In this document: in pieces, positions 32,706-44,840 of the stretch
How the letters are laid out: every line of letters begins with the position of its first letter
How positions within the stretch are numbered: the first letter of the stretch is position 1
Made by a program: the position numbers and the translations under genes
The notes under the pieces: model-generated
Told to the model about the DNA's origin: nothing
Databases searched by the model: none
Seen by the model: the letters and a program-made list of their open reading frames with translations, nothing else
Source: Ampelocalamus luodianensis
Lineage: Eukaryota; Streptophyta; Magnoliopsida; Poales; Poaceae
Assembly: GCA_036346255.1 (NCBI GenBank)
Contig: CM070628.1
Span: forward strand, 23,823,840-23,887,839
Length of the DNA: 64,000 nt
Reading direction: 5' to 3'

Positions 32706-35350
32706 TTTTTTTTAGATAAAGGAAGAGAAAACCTCTCCCAGCCTCTGTATCCAAGGATACACACAGCCCAAAGTTTATTACAATAACAATAATAGTCTTA
32801 ACCAGATGAAGCAATCGCTCCATAAACCATAACAAAACGGCAAAACAAACGCCGACATAAACCAACGGCAAAACAAAAGTCGTAAAGGTAGTAAACAACC
32901 TTATGAAAATAAACAAAGACAAAGAAGTGTTTCAAACATCTCGAAGCCTATTAAAAAAACTTCCACCCATGCTTGTTGAAGATCTCCCTTGTAATAACCT
33001 CCAATGTTTTGCTCCTAGCTACCAAGGCATCCCTCCTTCCTTGGCATTGCAAAGCTGACCAAGAGTGGATCCAGTGGATACACCTGCATATAATCTGCAA
33101 AAGATGGTCAATAACTTTCTTGTCGAAAACGACATCATTACGACATAACCAGATAGACCAACAAAGTGCAGCCGCCCCCACCAAAATATTTGCTTTTAAA
33201 TCCGAAGTAAGACCTACTAACCAGTTCCCAAAAATATTCCGAGGAGTATTAGGTCTGTTAAGATTAAAAACAATTTGAACTATACGCCATGCAAAACGGG
33301 CAAAGCGACAATCAAAAAACAAATGTTATATAGTTTCCTTGTGATCACAAAAACAACAATTTGTGTCACATCTCCAGTTCTGTTTTAATAAATTATCCTT
33401 AGTCAAAGTAACTCCTCTACAAAGGTACCACAAGAAAAATTTTATCTTAAGGGGTACTTTAATTTTTTATAACTTTTGACTTCAAAAACGACAATTGGTG
33501 TCACCCAAAACAGCATACATAGATTTGACTGAAAATTGCCCATTTCTATGTAAATTCCATCGAACAGTATCCTTATCCATGGTAAGATGAGCATTGGCTA
33601 TTTTCACCACAAGATTATTAAAAGCAAGCAAATTTGGGCCCATAAGCGCTCTCCTAAAATTCGAATTTAAAGGCACAGTCCCTAAGACATCTGCAACCAA
33701 AGCATGTTTATTCCGAACTATCTCAAACAAAGTTGGATAAAATTCAGAAAGAGGCCGATGTTCAACCCAAATGTCCTTCCAAAATCTGATTTCTTTTCCA
33801 TTCCCAAGATTGAAAGAACATCATTGAATAAAATAATGCTTTACCTTCATCAATCCCTTCCAAAAATGGGAATCCCCAGGTTTACTCTCAACTTGAGAGA
33901 CAGACTTATCATTCAAATACTTATTTTTAAGCAATTGTTGCCAAACCCCTTCCTCATTCAAAAGTTTAAACAACCATTTAGCCAAAAGACACTTATTTTT
34001 TATCTCGAGGTTCTGAATTCCCAAACCACCTTGGTCCTTGGGCCTACAAAGAATATTCCATTTAGCCAACCTATTTTTTTTTATGATTGTCACTCTGCCA
34101 ATAAAATTTGGACCTAAAAAAATCTAATCTTTTAAGGACCCCGTTGGGTACCTCAAAGAAAGAGAGCATAAACATAGGAAGGCTGCTCAAAACCGAATTT
34201 ATAAGTACCAGTCTACCACCAGTAGATAAATTTTTACTTTTCCAATTGCTCAATCTTTTTTCAAAGCGATCTTCCAAACCTATCCATTCATTATTCCGCA
34301 GCCTTCTAAAATGAATCGGAATACCCAAATATTTAAAGGGAAAACAATCATTTTCACATCCAAATATCTCTAAGTATTGGGATTCAAAAAAAATCGCTTC
34401 GCCAAAGCAAAAGAGCTCGCTTTTATAAAAATTTATCTTTAAACCAGAAAGTTGCTCAAACGCACAAAGAATAAGCTTCAAATTTTTTGCTTGATCAAAA
34501 TTGTGATCCATGAAAAGAATAGTATCATCAGCATATTGAAGGATAGAAAGATCATCATCAACTAAATGCGGTATTATCCCACTAACTTGACCCTCATTCT
34601 TAGCTCTTCCAATAACAATAGCTAACATGTCCGCAACAATATTAAAAAGAACAGGAGACAGAGGGTCCCCTTGTCTAAGCCCTTTCTTGGTTTGGAAATA
34701 AGGCCCAATACTATCGTTAATATTAATACCCACACTGCCCCCTACAACGAAATTTTCAATCCAAGCACACCAACTTGGAGAGAAACTCTTCATTCTAAGA
34801 GTTTGATGTAGAAAAGGCCATTTGACCTTATCATAATCTTTTTCAAAATCAATCTTAAAAATAATTCCATCTAATTTCTTCTTATGAAGCTCATGGATTG
34901 TTTCATGTAAAACAACTACCCCTTCCATGATATTTCTCCCTAGCATAAAAGTTGTTTGAGATGGACGAACAACCTTTTGAGCAATACCCATAAGACGATT
35001 AGTACCTACCTTCGTAAATATTTTAAAACTCACATTTAATAGGCAAATCGGCCTATATTGCTGAATTTGTCGTGTTTCATCTTTTTTTGGGAGTAAAGAA
35101 ATGACACCAAAATTGAGTCTAAAAAGAGGTAAATTGCCTCTATGAAAATCTCAAAAAAGAGCCATCAAGTCATTTTTAATAATGTTCCAAAAACTTAATA
35201 AAATTCAGCAGAAAGCCATCCGGACCGGAGCTTTATTATGCTCCATTTGAAAATTGCATCTTTTACTTCCTCTTGATAAACTCAAGTGATAAGTTAATCA
35301 TTTTCCAAGTCGAAACTTGAGGTATATCCTCTGTGATACTCTCAACCATG
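32706..35350 (-). mobile_element. 5'-truncated L1-type LINE inserted in C2
   Basis: On the minus strand it ends in an A run (32706-32713) and contains, from right to left, a non-LTR reverse transcriptase: IPKKDETRQIQQYRPICLLN (just upstream of 35033), KIDFEKDYDKVKW, KKGLRQGDPLSPVLFNIVADM, the catalytic LQYADDTILFMDH (near 34510-34540), then GGLGIQNLEIKNKCLLAKWL (33970-34040) and a C-terminal zf-RVT-like region ending with FDCRFARFAWRI (33270-33320). The endonuclease half is missing. The frame slips in an A run at 34074-34082. On both sides the C2 integrase is cut at the same place, after QQNGV on the right and before HIHIVEVGL on the left, with GAGAG-like bases at both junctions. Confidence 0.85.
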
Positions 35351-35514
35351 CTCTGCACTCCATTTTGTTGATGAGTTTGTGGGCAAGAGACTTCATGCTT
35401 AACACCAGCATGTTGAAGTAACTTGTGCAAGGTTTGATACTCCCTTCCCTAGTCTGATTCAAAACAAATGATGTTTTTGCCTAGGAATTTTTCTATGTGT
35501 TTTTGGAAGCGAAG
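35351..35514 (-). pseudogene. Integrase piece of copia C2
   Basis: On the minus strand this reads FQKHIEKFLGKNIICFESD, then a piece ending in CPHTHQQNGV, the typical core of copia integrase including the area of the third catalytic residue. It is bounded by the LINE on the left and element A on the right. The right end carries the CGAAG target duplication of element A. Confidence 0.85.
35510..35514. repeat. Target site duplication of element A (with 50034-50038)
   Basis: CGAAG directly precedes the 5' LTR start at 35515 and the same CGAAG directly follows the 3' LTR end at 50033. Five bases is the normal duplication length for Ty3/gypsy insertion. The flanks rejoin an integrase reading of C2. 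Confidence 0.9.
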
Positions 35515-36598
35515 TGTAACATCCCATCTTTTGGACTTGTGTTTCAAATGTAAGAAAATGAGTAGAAATTAAAACTTTTTCTTACATCATGTATTTCCTG
35601 TATGCTTTGAACATCTGTTGTAAGAAGTTATGAAAATACAAAGTCACAAGTCTTTTGATCCAAACTTTGAGCTTCCAAAATATAATCATGTCAAGTATTG
35701 TGATCATCCTCTGGGAATATTTTTCCTAAGTTCTAGGGGTGATATGTGACCCCTCTGAAAAATTTCACAATTTTTAGAAATTGTTTGAATATTTTTAGAG
35801 GGCAATCAAACCTGTTCGACTTTCAGTCAAACCACAAATCAGAACCTTGCGGAATTTTTGGAGAAAAGTGCACTGCATAAAAACCTCTGAACATTTTACA
35901 CAAGGTCCATATTTGAGTCAGCAAGCTCCTGTAAAATTTTTAGAATTTTTGGAGTTAGTTTGCTACATCAAATAAATCCTCCAAAGTCTCTGTTCTAATT
36001 TAAAAATCAAAACCTGATTTCACTGTTACTCGGGTTCGAGTCGACTCGCTCGAGTCAATCGATTTGATCGAACCGCCTAACGCACCGCTTGGATTGAAAA
36101 GCCCGCGATCAATCTCAACCGTTAGATCCTCATCGCGCGGCCCATATGCGTGTAAACATTCGGACCACCGCGAAGAGCCCACACATCCGGATCGTCGATC
36201 AAAATCTAACGGTGGACTTTGCGTGTGACATTCGGTCACCCAAGAGCACCTTAAATCGTGGTCGTCCATTCGATCCAGCGATCGCGGCTTTGCTTTTGAA
36301 TTTAAAACCGGCGGCGTGGCGCGATCTCGGCCGTCTGTGTCTCATCCAACGGTGAAAATCGCCAAGTGCTTTTCCCGGTCTTCTTCTACCTCCGGCGTGC
36401 ATGAGCAAAGCGGGGAGATGGCGATGTCAAATCGTGCTTCCTACGGCGCCCTAGTCAGCAGTGTGAGGGTCGTGGGAGACACATTCGGCCGTGCCATACC
36501 CTAATGCACGTCCACCACCTTTTTCCTTGTCGGCACACCTTGTGCTTCGTGCTTTGCCGCCGAGAAGCTTTTGGTCCAAACCCTAATGCTTCCAAGGC

Positions 36599-36607
36599 TT
36601 TATAAGC
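36599..36607 (+). promoter_or_regulatory. TATA box of the element A 5' LTR
   Basis: TTTATAAGC followed by ACTCTCAATACTTC, in the right place upstream of the leader. The 3' LTR has the same motif at 46168-46176. The solo LTR has a changed version. Confidence 0.55.
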
Positions 36608-36888
36608 ACTCTCAATACTTCTGGTGTCTCTTTAGACCACCACAAGCTCCATTTACGATGTTGGAGCTTAACTCCTCAAAACCTCCAAATCGCCATTGTT
36701 GACCCGAGGGCTCCATTGATGTTCTTGGTGTTCCAGTGGTTCTCCTTCACGTTTCTTTACCCTATCTTTATCTCCTTACTATCTTGAACATTTCCCCTCA
36801 CTTAATTTTGGATTTGATTCTCAGGAATTGTCCAATTTGGGGTTTGTTCAAATTCAGCTGAAATCGGTCATCTTCTTCCTCAGCTCAG

Positions 36889-36981
36889 GTGAGTGCTCCA
36901 TTTTCTGATTACTTGCTCATGTAGCTTCTGTGGACCATAATGAAGTTATATTGATGCTTTGAAATCACTCATTTGGCTCAG
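36889..36981 (+). other. Intron-like segment in the LTR leader
   Basis: CAG|GTGAGTGC at the left and TTTGGCTCAG|GG at the right, with a pyrimidine- and T-rich middle. The same segment is 93 bases in the 3' LTR (46460-46552) and 93 bases in the diverged solo LTR (52131-52223, GTAAGTGG to TTTTGCTCAG). It lies about 280 bases downstream of the TATA box, so it would be in the transcript leader. Confidence 0.45.
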
Positions 36982-39100
36982 GGTGCCATTTTCAACCTTT
37001 CTTCTCCAAGTCCGGCGAGTCTCCTCCGTGGTCAAGCTTCTCCGGCCATCTTTGGAGCTTCCCTTCATCAAGGTAGCTTCTTATTAGTCCCTAGAGGCTC
37101 TGGCACCCGCTTCCTTGGACTGCAGCTGAGCTTTTCGCTATTTTCGCACTTAGCAGTAAAAGCTCCCTTTTTCATTTTCCGGCTCGCCGGCGTTTTGGTC
37201 CCTCACCGCCGGCGAGGATGCCACCATTAGGTTCTAGGCGCTATTGCGATTCCATTTTAGTTCTTGGTTGGCGTCGCGCGGCGGTGTCGTCGTGCAAGCC
37301 GTTGAAGTCGCCGATTTTGTCGATTGCAAAACTCCGTTTTAAATCATTTGTTTAGGACATATTAATTGCACGGTGATTGCTAATCATTAGTTAATAAATG
37401 GTGTCCTAATCTTTATCGTTGAACCACTAACATGTGGGCCGGGGTTAAGATCAAAATCCGAAGTCATTAGTGTCTCTTTTAGGTTTATTTAATGATAATC
37501 ATTAGTAGCATTAAATTGGTCCTAAACCGCCACTCTTAGTCTCTCGGTGGGCTCTTTCATTGTTTTAATCACTTATGTAGAATTCATTAGGGCACATTAA
37601 AAAGCTAATCATCACTAATCATTAGCTCGGTCATTAATTAGCTGTCCTAAAATTCCTGTTAGTCGACATGTGGGCTCGATTACGCGTGCACGCGTGGGTT
37701 AAAGCGTTCGCGGTTGTGACTGAAGTCACCGACAAGCGGCCCCACGTGTCATACATCTTTGAATCTGCGATCAATAGCGGCCGTCCGATTCTTGATCTGT
37801 GGCCAAGATCATTTGGGACGTTCGGGTAACCCGATCTCACCATCATTGTGGCCCGTCCATCTGGAGATCGTGGTGAGATTCGTGAGACGCGTTCGCGAGG
37901 TCCGAAAGCTCACCGCCTCGACCTTCCGATCGTGAGATCGACGGTGAGATCATCCGGTATGCTCGTTGCCTCGCTCCCTCGCGCGCGCTTGATTTCGAAT
38001 CAATGGCTCTCGTGCATCCACGTCTTTATCTTTTGATTAGATTATCGGGATTTCGATAAGTAATTATTTTACAACTAAAATTTGTGCAGAAACTTTATAA
38101 AATCGTAGTAAATTCATTTTAAACTCTTTTTAGTTGTTTCCACCTATAATAAATTTGCTTGACACTAAAATTTTATTTAAAAATTCTTTAGGCCTTGTTT
38201 CTGTAATATAAATTCTTGTAGACCTTAAAAACTTGTTTTCTGTTATTCTGGCTTTTCCAGAAAACAATTAAAATCTTATAAAATGCATATCTTGCTCATG
38301 TATGTCCAAAATGGATGATTTCAACTTTGATAAATCTATTATTAGTTATACTTCAATATAAAATTAGCTTGAGCATATTTATGTTTCTGGAAATTGTAAT
38401 ATGCTAGATTTGCACCTTAGAAAAATCATAACTAAATCAGTATAACTCCAAAATTGCCAAACTCAACTTTGCTGTAATTAGAATAACATATACTACCTGT
38501 CATAAAAATTGTAGGGTCCAGATCGTTCTAGAAAATTTCGCCATGAACAGTTCTAGCAATTAATTAGATTGATCTTAAGGCTGAGAAAGAGCATTTTGTC
38601 CATATCTTTTGTATGCTTGGTCCAAATTGCATGATTCTTGTTCCTATCTCTGTCTAAAATCATTCCCTAGCTGTTGTGTAAATTTCATTAGATTTGGATG
38701 TCTTTTGCTGTTGGAGTTTATTTGGTGTTCTTCGTTCTTATTTGCTTATCGCCTTTTCGAGTTAGGTTCCGAAGATAATATTATTACTGATATTGAGCCA
38801 CAGCAGCCAGATCCTGCACTTCAGCCAGGCAAGCAGATGTAGCATTCATTTGATCATGTTGTTCCTATTAATTTCAAATTCTAATATGTTGTTTGCAAAT
38901 TCTATGTATGCATTGCTATGTTGTTTTAAACTATTGTCGATAGTTGGCCCAAGAGTTGCATAATCGGTAGGAACTGTTTAATCATCTACTCATCGAGCCT
39001 AGGATTACTTGTGTGATTTTGGGTTATTGGATGAACCCTTGTCACTTAGTAGTTTACGTGTCGTTGTGCTTAGCCATGCTTAGCTATCGGTAGAAATGGC

Positions 39101-39122
39101 GGTTATCGACTTGTCGATAACC
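39101..39122. repeat. Perfect hairpin conserved in A-family LTRs
   Basis: Arms GGTTATCGAC and GTCGATAACC with a TT loop. It is identical at 48677-48698 and 54314-54335 although the surrounding sequence of the solo LTR has diverged. Confidence 0.75.
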
Positions 39123-40456
39123 TTGATCCACAAACTATTATAATCAGTATATTTCAGCCTTGTGCTATGTCTAAATTGCAAAACTAAAACTGAAAATGAA
39201 AACAATTTAGACTTGGGCACAATGGTAAGATGGTGTGATCGTTTGGGTGTGATTGGAATGGTGCCCGGGTCAATTAAGGACCGAGCTACTTGTTACACCG
39301 AACGGGCATTTGTGCGTGCTAACCACACTAGGGGGATATGGGACCTCTCTTAGCTGAGTACTTTGGGTGTGTTAATTAATGAGTCGCGTGGTGGGTTGCA
39401 TATTTGATTATATGCAACATGGACACGTTTGTGGGGAGAAGGAACACCCGCCGAGGCCGGTGTGTCCTGCTCCACGTATGGGTCCTTGTGATCCATATTT
39501 CGTCGGCAGATCACTAAGGATTAACCCCCATACGTGCGTCTCTTGATTAGCATGTTCCATTGGAAAGGGTTAGTAGGACTTAGCCGTGCCGGCATATCAA
39601 AGGAAGTGTGCTTAATAGCTTGGCAAAAAGGCGGTCTGAAGTGTGGGTACATTGGTACACCCCTGCAGGGATTAAAAATATTCGAATAGCCTCGTCCTAG
39701 GTTATGGACACGCTTGGGGAAGTCTTCCAAGAGTTAGACTCCAACGTTTTAAATAAAAACTGATGGGTGGTATGAATCAGGGATTCATGCTATGTTGTGG
39801 TGGCTTTGGGAAAGTCACTCCTAGGTGGATACTTGTTACTTATGTTTACTCATTGTTATTTAAATGCTTAAAAACAGATTTTGCAAATCATTGCTCAACC
39901 TATTACAATATTGCAAATGAAACTTGCTTTGTGCGTCCAAAGAACCATATAACCACATTCCTTTGATACTGACTTTCATGTAGCTATGTATAGGCTTGTT
40001 ACTCGTAAGTCTTGCGAGTACATTTTTGTACTCACCGCATTGCTTGTATTGTGCGAGAGGAAGATAGTGAGTCCGATGGGCCTCACTTTTGTGAGTCGTC
40101 TTTGTGGCGCTTTAAGGGCGATTAGCTTGGCGCCCTGATCGGTTGCCCTGTGGTGTTATGTGGCTAACCGGTCGTGTTTTGGTTTAAGCCATCTTATGGC
40201 AACTTTTGCTTCATTGTTATTTGATACTTATGTCATTTGGCGGTCGGTACGTTACGTAATAAATTATATTATGTATGTCTTTTGGTAGACTTGTTACATT
40301 CTGATGTATGGAATTGATGCATGCTTTGGTATGATGTATGTGTGCTGCATGTTCTGGGAAGCACATATTCATCGAGACGCGGATTATTCTATTTGTGATA
40401 CTAGAACCAGTGGAAGGTTAAGTATTCCAAGTTTAATAAACCGGGGTCTCACAGAG

Positions 40457-40470
40457 TTTGGTATCGAGCC
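40457..40470 (+). other. Primer binding site of element A
   Basis: TTTGGTATCGAGCC, three bases after the LTR end, resembles the initiator tRNA-Met complement with a missing base. It fixes the plus orientation. Confidence 0.75.
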
Positions 40471-41172
40471 ATACTTGACCAGTGAAAACCCTAGCTTGGT
40501 CGTAGTATATTTTGAGAAACTTACTTTCCAAATATCAAGTGTTTTCTGAAAATCTTAAGTAAGTTCTCGATTTTACTTCTCACCTATCTTAGCTTGCTTA
40601 TCTCACCTTATTCTCGAATGAATTTGAAAGTGAGTTTTCCTCTCATCTTCTTTCAAAAGATAGTTGTTAATCGAGTAGATTGGTTTGGGTAAATCATGAG
40701 AGTTATAAAATGAAAGTGTTGGCTGTCTTGTGAAGATTAGAAGCTCTGAAGCTACCAATTTCGGCCAGGAACTGGAGGAAGAAAATCTGGACAGCAAGCA
40801 GGAATTTCTGGGCAGCTAGCATTTAAATAGTAGTAAGTGCTGAAAATGAGAGGTTGATTTAACTAAAATTTGTGGGAATACACGGGTAAGAAGTGATATG
40901 AGTTAGCTAAGTGTCTAACCTTTCTTTAGTGAATTTCTCACCCTGTTTCCTAGCTGTTTTCGAACAGGAGTCAATGTTCAAATTGCCTTCTGAAAATTGA
41001 TTACTCGTTCTTTCATACGAGTTAGTCATAATAGGAAGATGGATATTATCTTTGTGATCTTGCTGCAATTTTATGTTGATACTTGAGCTATTAAAGTTTG
41101 TTTGTAGAGTGGTTAGTTGTTTTCTTTGTCTCCTGTTCCGGAGTTGTGTTTAACCTATTTTTGTGGAACAGG
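40471..41172 (+). mobile_element. Untranslated leader of element A
   Basis: About 700 bases between the primer binding site and the gag start. Mostly T-rich with no coding sequence; it probably includes the packaging signal, but no specific structure is recognised. Confidence 0.6.
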
Positions 41173-42190
41173 ATGGCAAGAACCACCCGCAACAGTCAGC
41201 CGGTTGGTTCCGATGAGGAGCTTCCCCCTCCTCCGACCATGGCTGAGGTTCTGGCTCAGATCGAGCGGAATCGCATGGACCGGACCGGATTCAGAGGTCA
41301 TCGCGAGAACACCTCCACTCCCGCTGGTGCTTCGGGGTCTGGAGATGGTGGCCACCAGTCTCGTGGTGGGCTTGCGGAGTTTCTCCGTACGCAGCCGCCT
41401 ACTTTCTCACGATCTGAGGACCCGTTGGACGCGGATGATTGGCTGCGTCTGGTTGAGCGAAATCTCAACATCGCCGATGCGGGAGCGGAGTGGGCACTCT
41501 TTGCATCCCATCGCCTTGAGGTGCGGACTCTCTTGGTGGGAGAATTTTCTCGCCATGCGCCCGCAGCCACGTTGTTTCGTGGGATGAGTTCAGATCTGCT
41601 TCCGTCGGGCCCACATTCCCGATGGCACGATGAAGGTCAAGAAGAAGGAGTTTCGCGCTCAAACAGGCGCAAGTGCGTGTCGGAGTATCTTTACGAGTTT
41701 AATCACTTGGCTCGTTATGCTCCGGGTGAGGTGGCCTCTGATGAGGCCAAACAGGAGAAGTTCATGGATGGCTTGTCCGAGGAGCTGCAGGACAAGCTAT
41801 CTACAGTGGACTTTGCTGACTTCTAGGCCTTGGTGGACAAGGCCATCGCCGCCGAGCATAAAGCGAAAGCGCTGGCGAGTCCATAGCGCAAGTGGGAGGC
41901 CCATCGGCTGCACAGCCGGCCTCACTCGTCCCGTGTTGGGCCCGCACGGGTGCTTTAGCTTCACCACCGCCGGGCCGTCGGCGCGCCATTGCTCGTCCCC
42001 GCAGTGTGTTTCAGCCACGTGCACTGCGACCAAAGAAGAGTTGCGCTCCGCAACCCACCGCGATGTCACCTATTTCGCCTGCAACAAGAAGGGCCACTAT
42101 GCTAGCAGTTGCCCTCAGAGGATTGGAGCGGCCCCTCGTCCTAATGGAGGACGCGGGCAGGGGAATGGTCACCCACCTGACCAGAAGGTG
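41173..42190 (+). pseudogene. Gag of element A (frame-shifted)
   Basis: ATG at 41173 (MARTTRNSQPVGSDEELPPP). A capsid-like region follows: FLRTQPPTFSRSEDPLDADD and WLRLVERNLNIAD (about 41370-41480), then WWENF in another frame near 41530, and SEYLYEFNHLARYAPGEVAS and DGLSEELQDKLSTVDF (41680-41820) back in the first frame. The frame changes between about 41490 and 41650. A nucleocapsid zinc knuckle is seen near 42070-42120 as FACNKKGHYASSCP in the pol frame; the first Cys of the CCHC set is Tyr (VTYFAC). These breaks would prevent a full Gag as written. Confidence 0.8.
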
Positions 42191-42229
42191 ATCCAGAAGA
42201 CCCAGAGTGTCGGGAGTGGTCGAGTCAAC

Positions 42230-43562
42230 CACATCTCGGCTGAGGAGGCTCAGGAGGCGCCCGACGTTGTGTTGGGTACGCTTCTTGTCAGTTATCGTCC
42301 TGCTGCAGTATTATTTGACTCTGGAGCATCACATTCTTTTATTTCGAGATCATTTGTTGTTGTTTGTGACCTTCACTTTGTTCCTTTGGGGATTCCTTTG
42401 CTTATTCGCTCTCCGGGAGCGGAAATGAGAGCTGATCAAGAATGCCGGGACGTTCCCGTTGATATTGAAGGAGTGGAATTCTTGGCGAACCTCATCTTAC
42501 TTGACTCAGTGCGCCTGGATGTGATTCTTGGTATGGATTGGTTGTCCCAACACTTGGGGCAAATCGATTGTGCCAGGAAGATGGTCTACCTCACTAGTTC
42601 CTCAGGCAAGCAAGTTGGGATTTCATCGCAGTTGCAGGGGCCACATCTTTGTGCCCTTGAAGCTAAGCCAGCCATGGAGATTCAGGATGTGCCCACAGTC
42701 TATGACTTTGTGGATGTCTTCCCTGAAGATTTGTCTGGTATGCCTCCAGTTCGAGACTTGGAGTTTGTTATTGAGTTGCTGCCTGGTACCGCTCCAATTT
42801 GAAAGGCGCCGTACCGAATGCCTCCTAATGAGTTGGAGGAGCTGAAGAAGCAGTTGGGTGAGCTGCAAGAAAAGGGCTTTATCCTTCCTAGCTCATCTCC
42901 TTGGGGTTGTCCAGTTATTTTTGTGAAAAATAAGGACAAGACCCTGCGTATGTGTGTTGATTACTGTCCGCTTAATGAAGTGACGGTGAAAAACAAGTAT
43001 CATTTGCCTCGTATTGATGATCTCTTTGACCAGTTGACTGGAGTCTGTGTGTTCTCCAAGATTGACTTAAGGTTGGGGTATCACCAAGTCTGGATCAGGG
43101 CTGAAGATATTCCGAAGACGGCATTCACTACTCGTTATGGCCTTTACGAGTACACTGTCATGTCTTTCGGCTTGACCAATGCTCCAGCTTTGTTCATGAA
43201 TCTTATGAACTCGGTGTTCATGGAGTATTTGGATAAGTTTGTTGTTGTTTTCATTGACGACATCCTTATCTACTCCAAGAGTGAAGAGGAGCATGCTGAG
43301 CATCTGCAGATTGTATTGGGAAAGCTACGTGAGCATCAGTTGTATGCCAAGTTCAGCAAGTGCGAGTTCTGGTTGAAGGAAGTGGTATTCTTGGGCCATG
43401 TTCTTTCAGCAGGAGGTGTAGCAGTGGATCCTAGCAAGGTCAGCGATGTTCTATCTTGGGGGCAGCCCAAGTCAGTCACCAATGTCAGGAGTTTCCTTGG
43501 TTTAGCGGGATACTACCGTCGCTTTATCGAGAACTTCTCCAAGATTGCAAAGCCCATGACTC
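42230..43562 (+). pseudogene. Protease and reverse transcriptase of element A
   Basis: One frame runs through with a single TGA at 42800. The protease has the active site LFDSGASHSFIS (near 42310-42340) and the later DVILGMDWL (42515-42545). Reverse transcriptase starts after the stop: YRMPPNELEELKKQL, SSSPWGCPVIFVKNKD, SKIDLRLGYHQVWI, the YxDD-type box as VVFIDDILIYSKS (43245-43285), KCEFWLKEVVFLGHVLS, then RSFLGLAGYYRRFIENFSKI. The thumb/connection begins AKPMT and then stops abruptly at 43555-43562, where the sequence jumps to the integrase zinc-binding region. The RNase H domain that should follow is absent. Confidence 0.88.
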
Positions 43563-44799
43563 CCCTTTGTCTATTCATCCTGGAGCTACCAAGATGTACT
43601 AAGACCTTCGACAGAGATTCTGGTGGACTCGCATGAAGCGCGAGATTGCCAGGTTCGTTGCCGAGTGCGACGTGTGCTGTCGTGTTAAGGCTGAACATCA
43701 TCCGCAAGCAGTCTTCTTCACCTTTGCGGTGCTCGAGTGGAAGTGGGATTCCGTTGGTATGGATTTCATCACCGGTTGCCCGCTCACCCAAAGGAACGAT
43801 GCCATTTGGGTCGTGATTGATAGGCTGACTAAAGTGGCACATTTTCTTCCTGTCAAGACCCAGCTCCGTGTGAAGCCCTTGGCCGAGCTTTATGTCTCAA
43901 GGATTGTGAGTTTGCATGGTGTGCCACGAACGATTGTGTCAGATCGTGGTTCTCTTTTCACCTCTCGCTTTTGGCATAGTCTGCAAAAGGCGATGGGCAC
44001 GCGTCTTTCCTTCAGTTTGGCCTATCATCCTCAAACTGATGGTCAGACGGAGAGAGTCAACCAAGTGTTGGAAGATATGCTCTGTGCCTGTGTTCTTTCC
44101 TATGGGAAGAAGTGGGAGGAGTGTTTGCCGTTTGCAGAGCTCTCCTACAACAACAGTTTCCAAGCTAGTCTTAGTATGGCACCTTTTGAGGATTTGTATG
44201 GGAGGAGATGTAGAACCCCTTCGAACTGGTCAGAAACTGGTGAGCGTCAGTTCTTCGGGCCAGATCCCATCAATGAGGCCGAAAGTCAGGTTCAGCTGAT
44301 TCGTAAGCATCTGCGCGTGGCCCAGTCCAGGCAAAAGAGCTATGCGGATCATCGTCGTCGAGAGTTGAGCTTTGAGCCCATTGACTTTGTTTATCTCAAG
44401 GTCTCACCCTTGAAGGGCCATCAGCGTTTTGGCATCAAGGGCAAGTTGGCTCCTCGTTATGTTGGGCCTTACCGCATCATCGAGAGGATTGGAGCTGTTG
44501 CATACAGATTGGAGTTGCCAGCTTCACTTGAGGGAGTGCATGATGTGTTCCATGTGTCACACTTGAAGAAGTGCCTCCGTGTTCCAATTGAGGAAACTCC
44601 GTTGGAAAATCTCGAGGTGCAACAAAATTTGACCTATCATGAGCACCATGTTCGTATTCTCGAAGAATCTGAACGGAGGACAAGGAACCATGTCATCAAG
44701 TTCCTTAAGGTTCAGTGGTCAAACCATTCTGAAGATGAGGCAACTTGGGAGCGCGAAGATCGTCTTCGTGCAGATTACCCATCCTTCTTCTCCGAGTAA
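43555..44799 (+). pseudogene. Integrase with C-terminal chromodomain, element A
   Basis: The HHCC zinc-binding part starts HDSPLSIHPGATKMY, passes a TAA, and continues MKREIARFVAECDVC. From 43633 the frame is open to the end at 44799. The catalytic core shows D in GMDFITG, D in VSDRGSLFTSRF and E in QTDGQTERVN. The C-terminal part has FEDLYGRRCRTPSNW and YLKVSPLKGHQRFGIKGKL, then FHVSHLKKCLRV and a chromodomain-like tail (HVIKFLKVQWSNHSEDEATW). Domain order and tail are those of Tekay/Del-type chromoviruses, where the chromodomain steers insertion to marked chromatin. It is the best preserved protein of the element. Confidence 0.88.
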
Positions 44800-44825
44800 A
44801 CGGAATCTCGGGACGAGATTCTTGT

Positions 44826-44837
44826 AAGGGGGGGAGG
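44826..44837 (+). other. Polypurine tract of element A
   Basis: AAGGGGGGGAGG, followed by TTT and the LTR start at 44841. It lies 27 bases after the integrase stop codon, next to the usual CTCGGGACGAGATTCTTG phrase. Confidence 0.8.
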
Positions 44838-44840
44838 TTT

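Larger units (their letters stand above)
35515..40453 (+). mobile_element. 5' LTR of gypsy element A (4.94 kb)
   Basis: TGTAACATCCC at the start, GGGGTCTCACA at the end, then a primer binding site at 40457. It is closely similar to the 3' LTR (44841-50033) and more distantly to the solo LTR (50743-55668). Layout: AT-rich first part, GC-rich block from about 36000, TATA box at 36599, intron-like segment 36889-36981, AT-rich stretch 38060-38600, a 10-bp-arm hairpin at 39101-39122, and the ATTCGAATAGCC block near 39670. Nearly 5 kb is very long for a Ty3/gypsy LTR. Short frames inside it (for example 38609-38842) recur in the other copies but show no known domain. Confidence 0.92.

Noticed and set aside
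38609..38842. A short conserved frame in the A-family LTRs (also 48183-48416)
   Set aside because: It is repeated only because the LTR is repeated; the solo LTR copy is disrupted, and it has no recognised domain.
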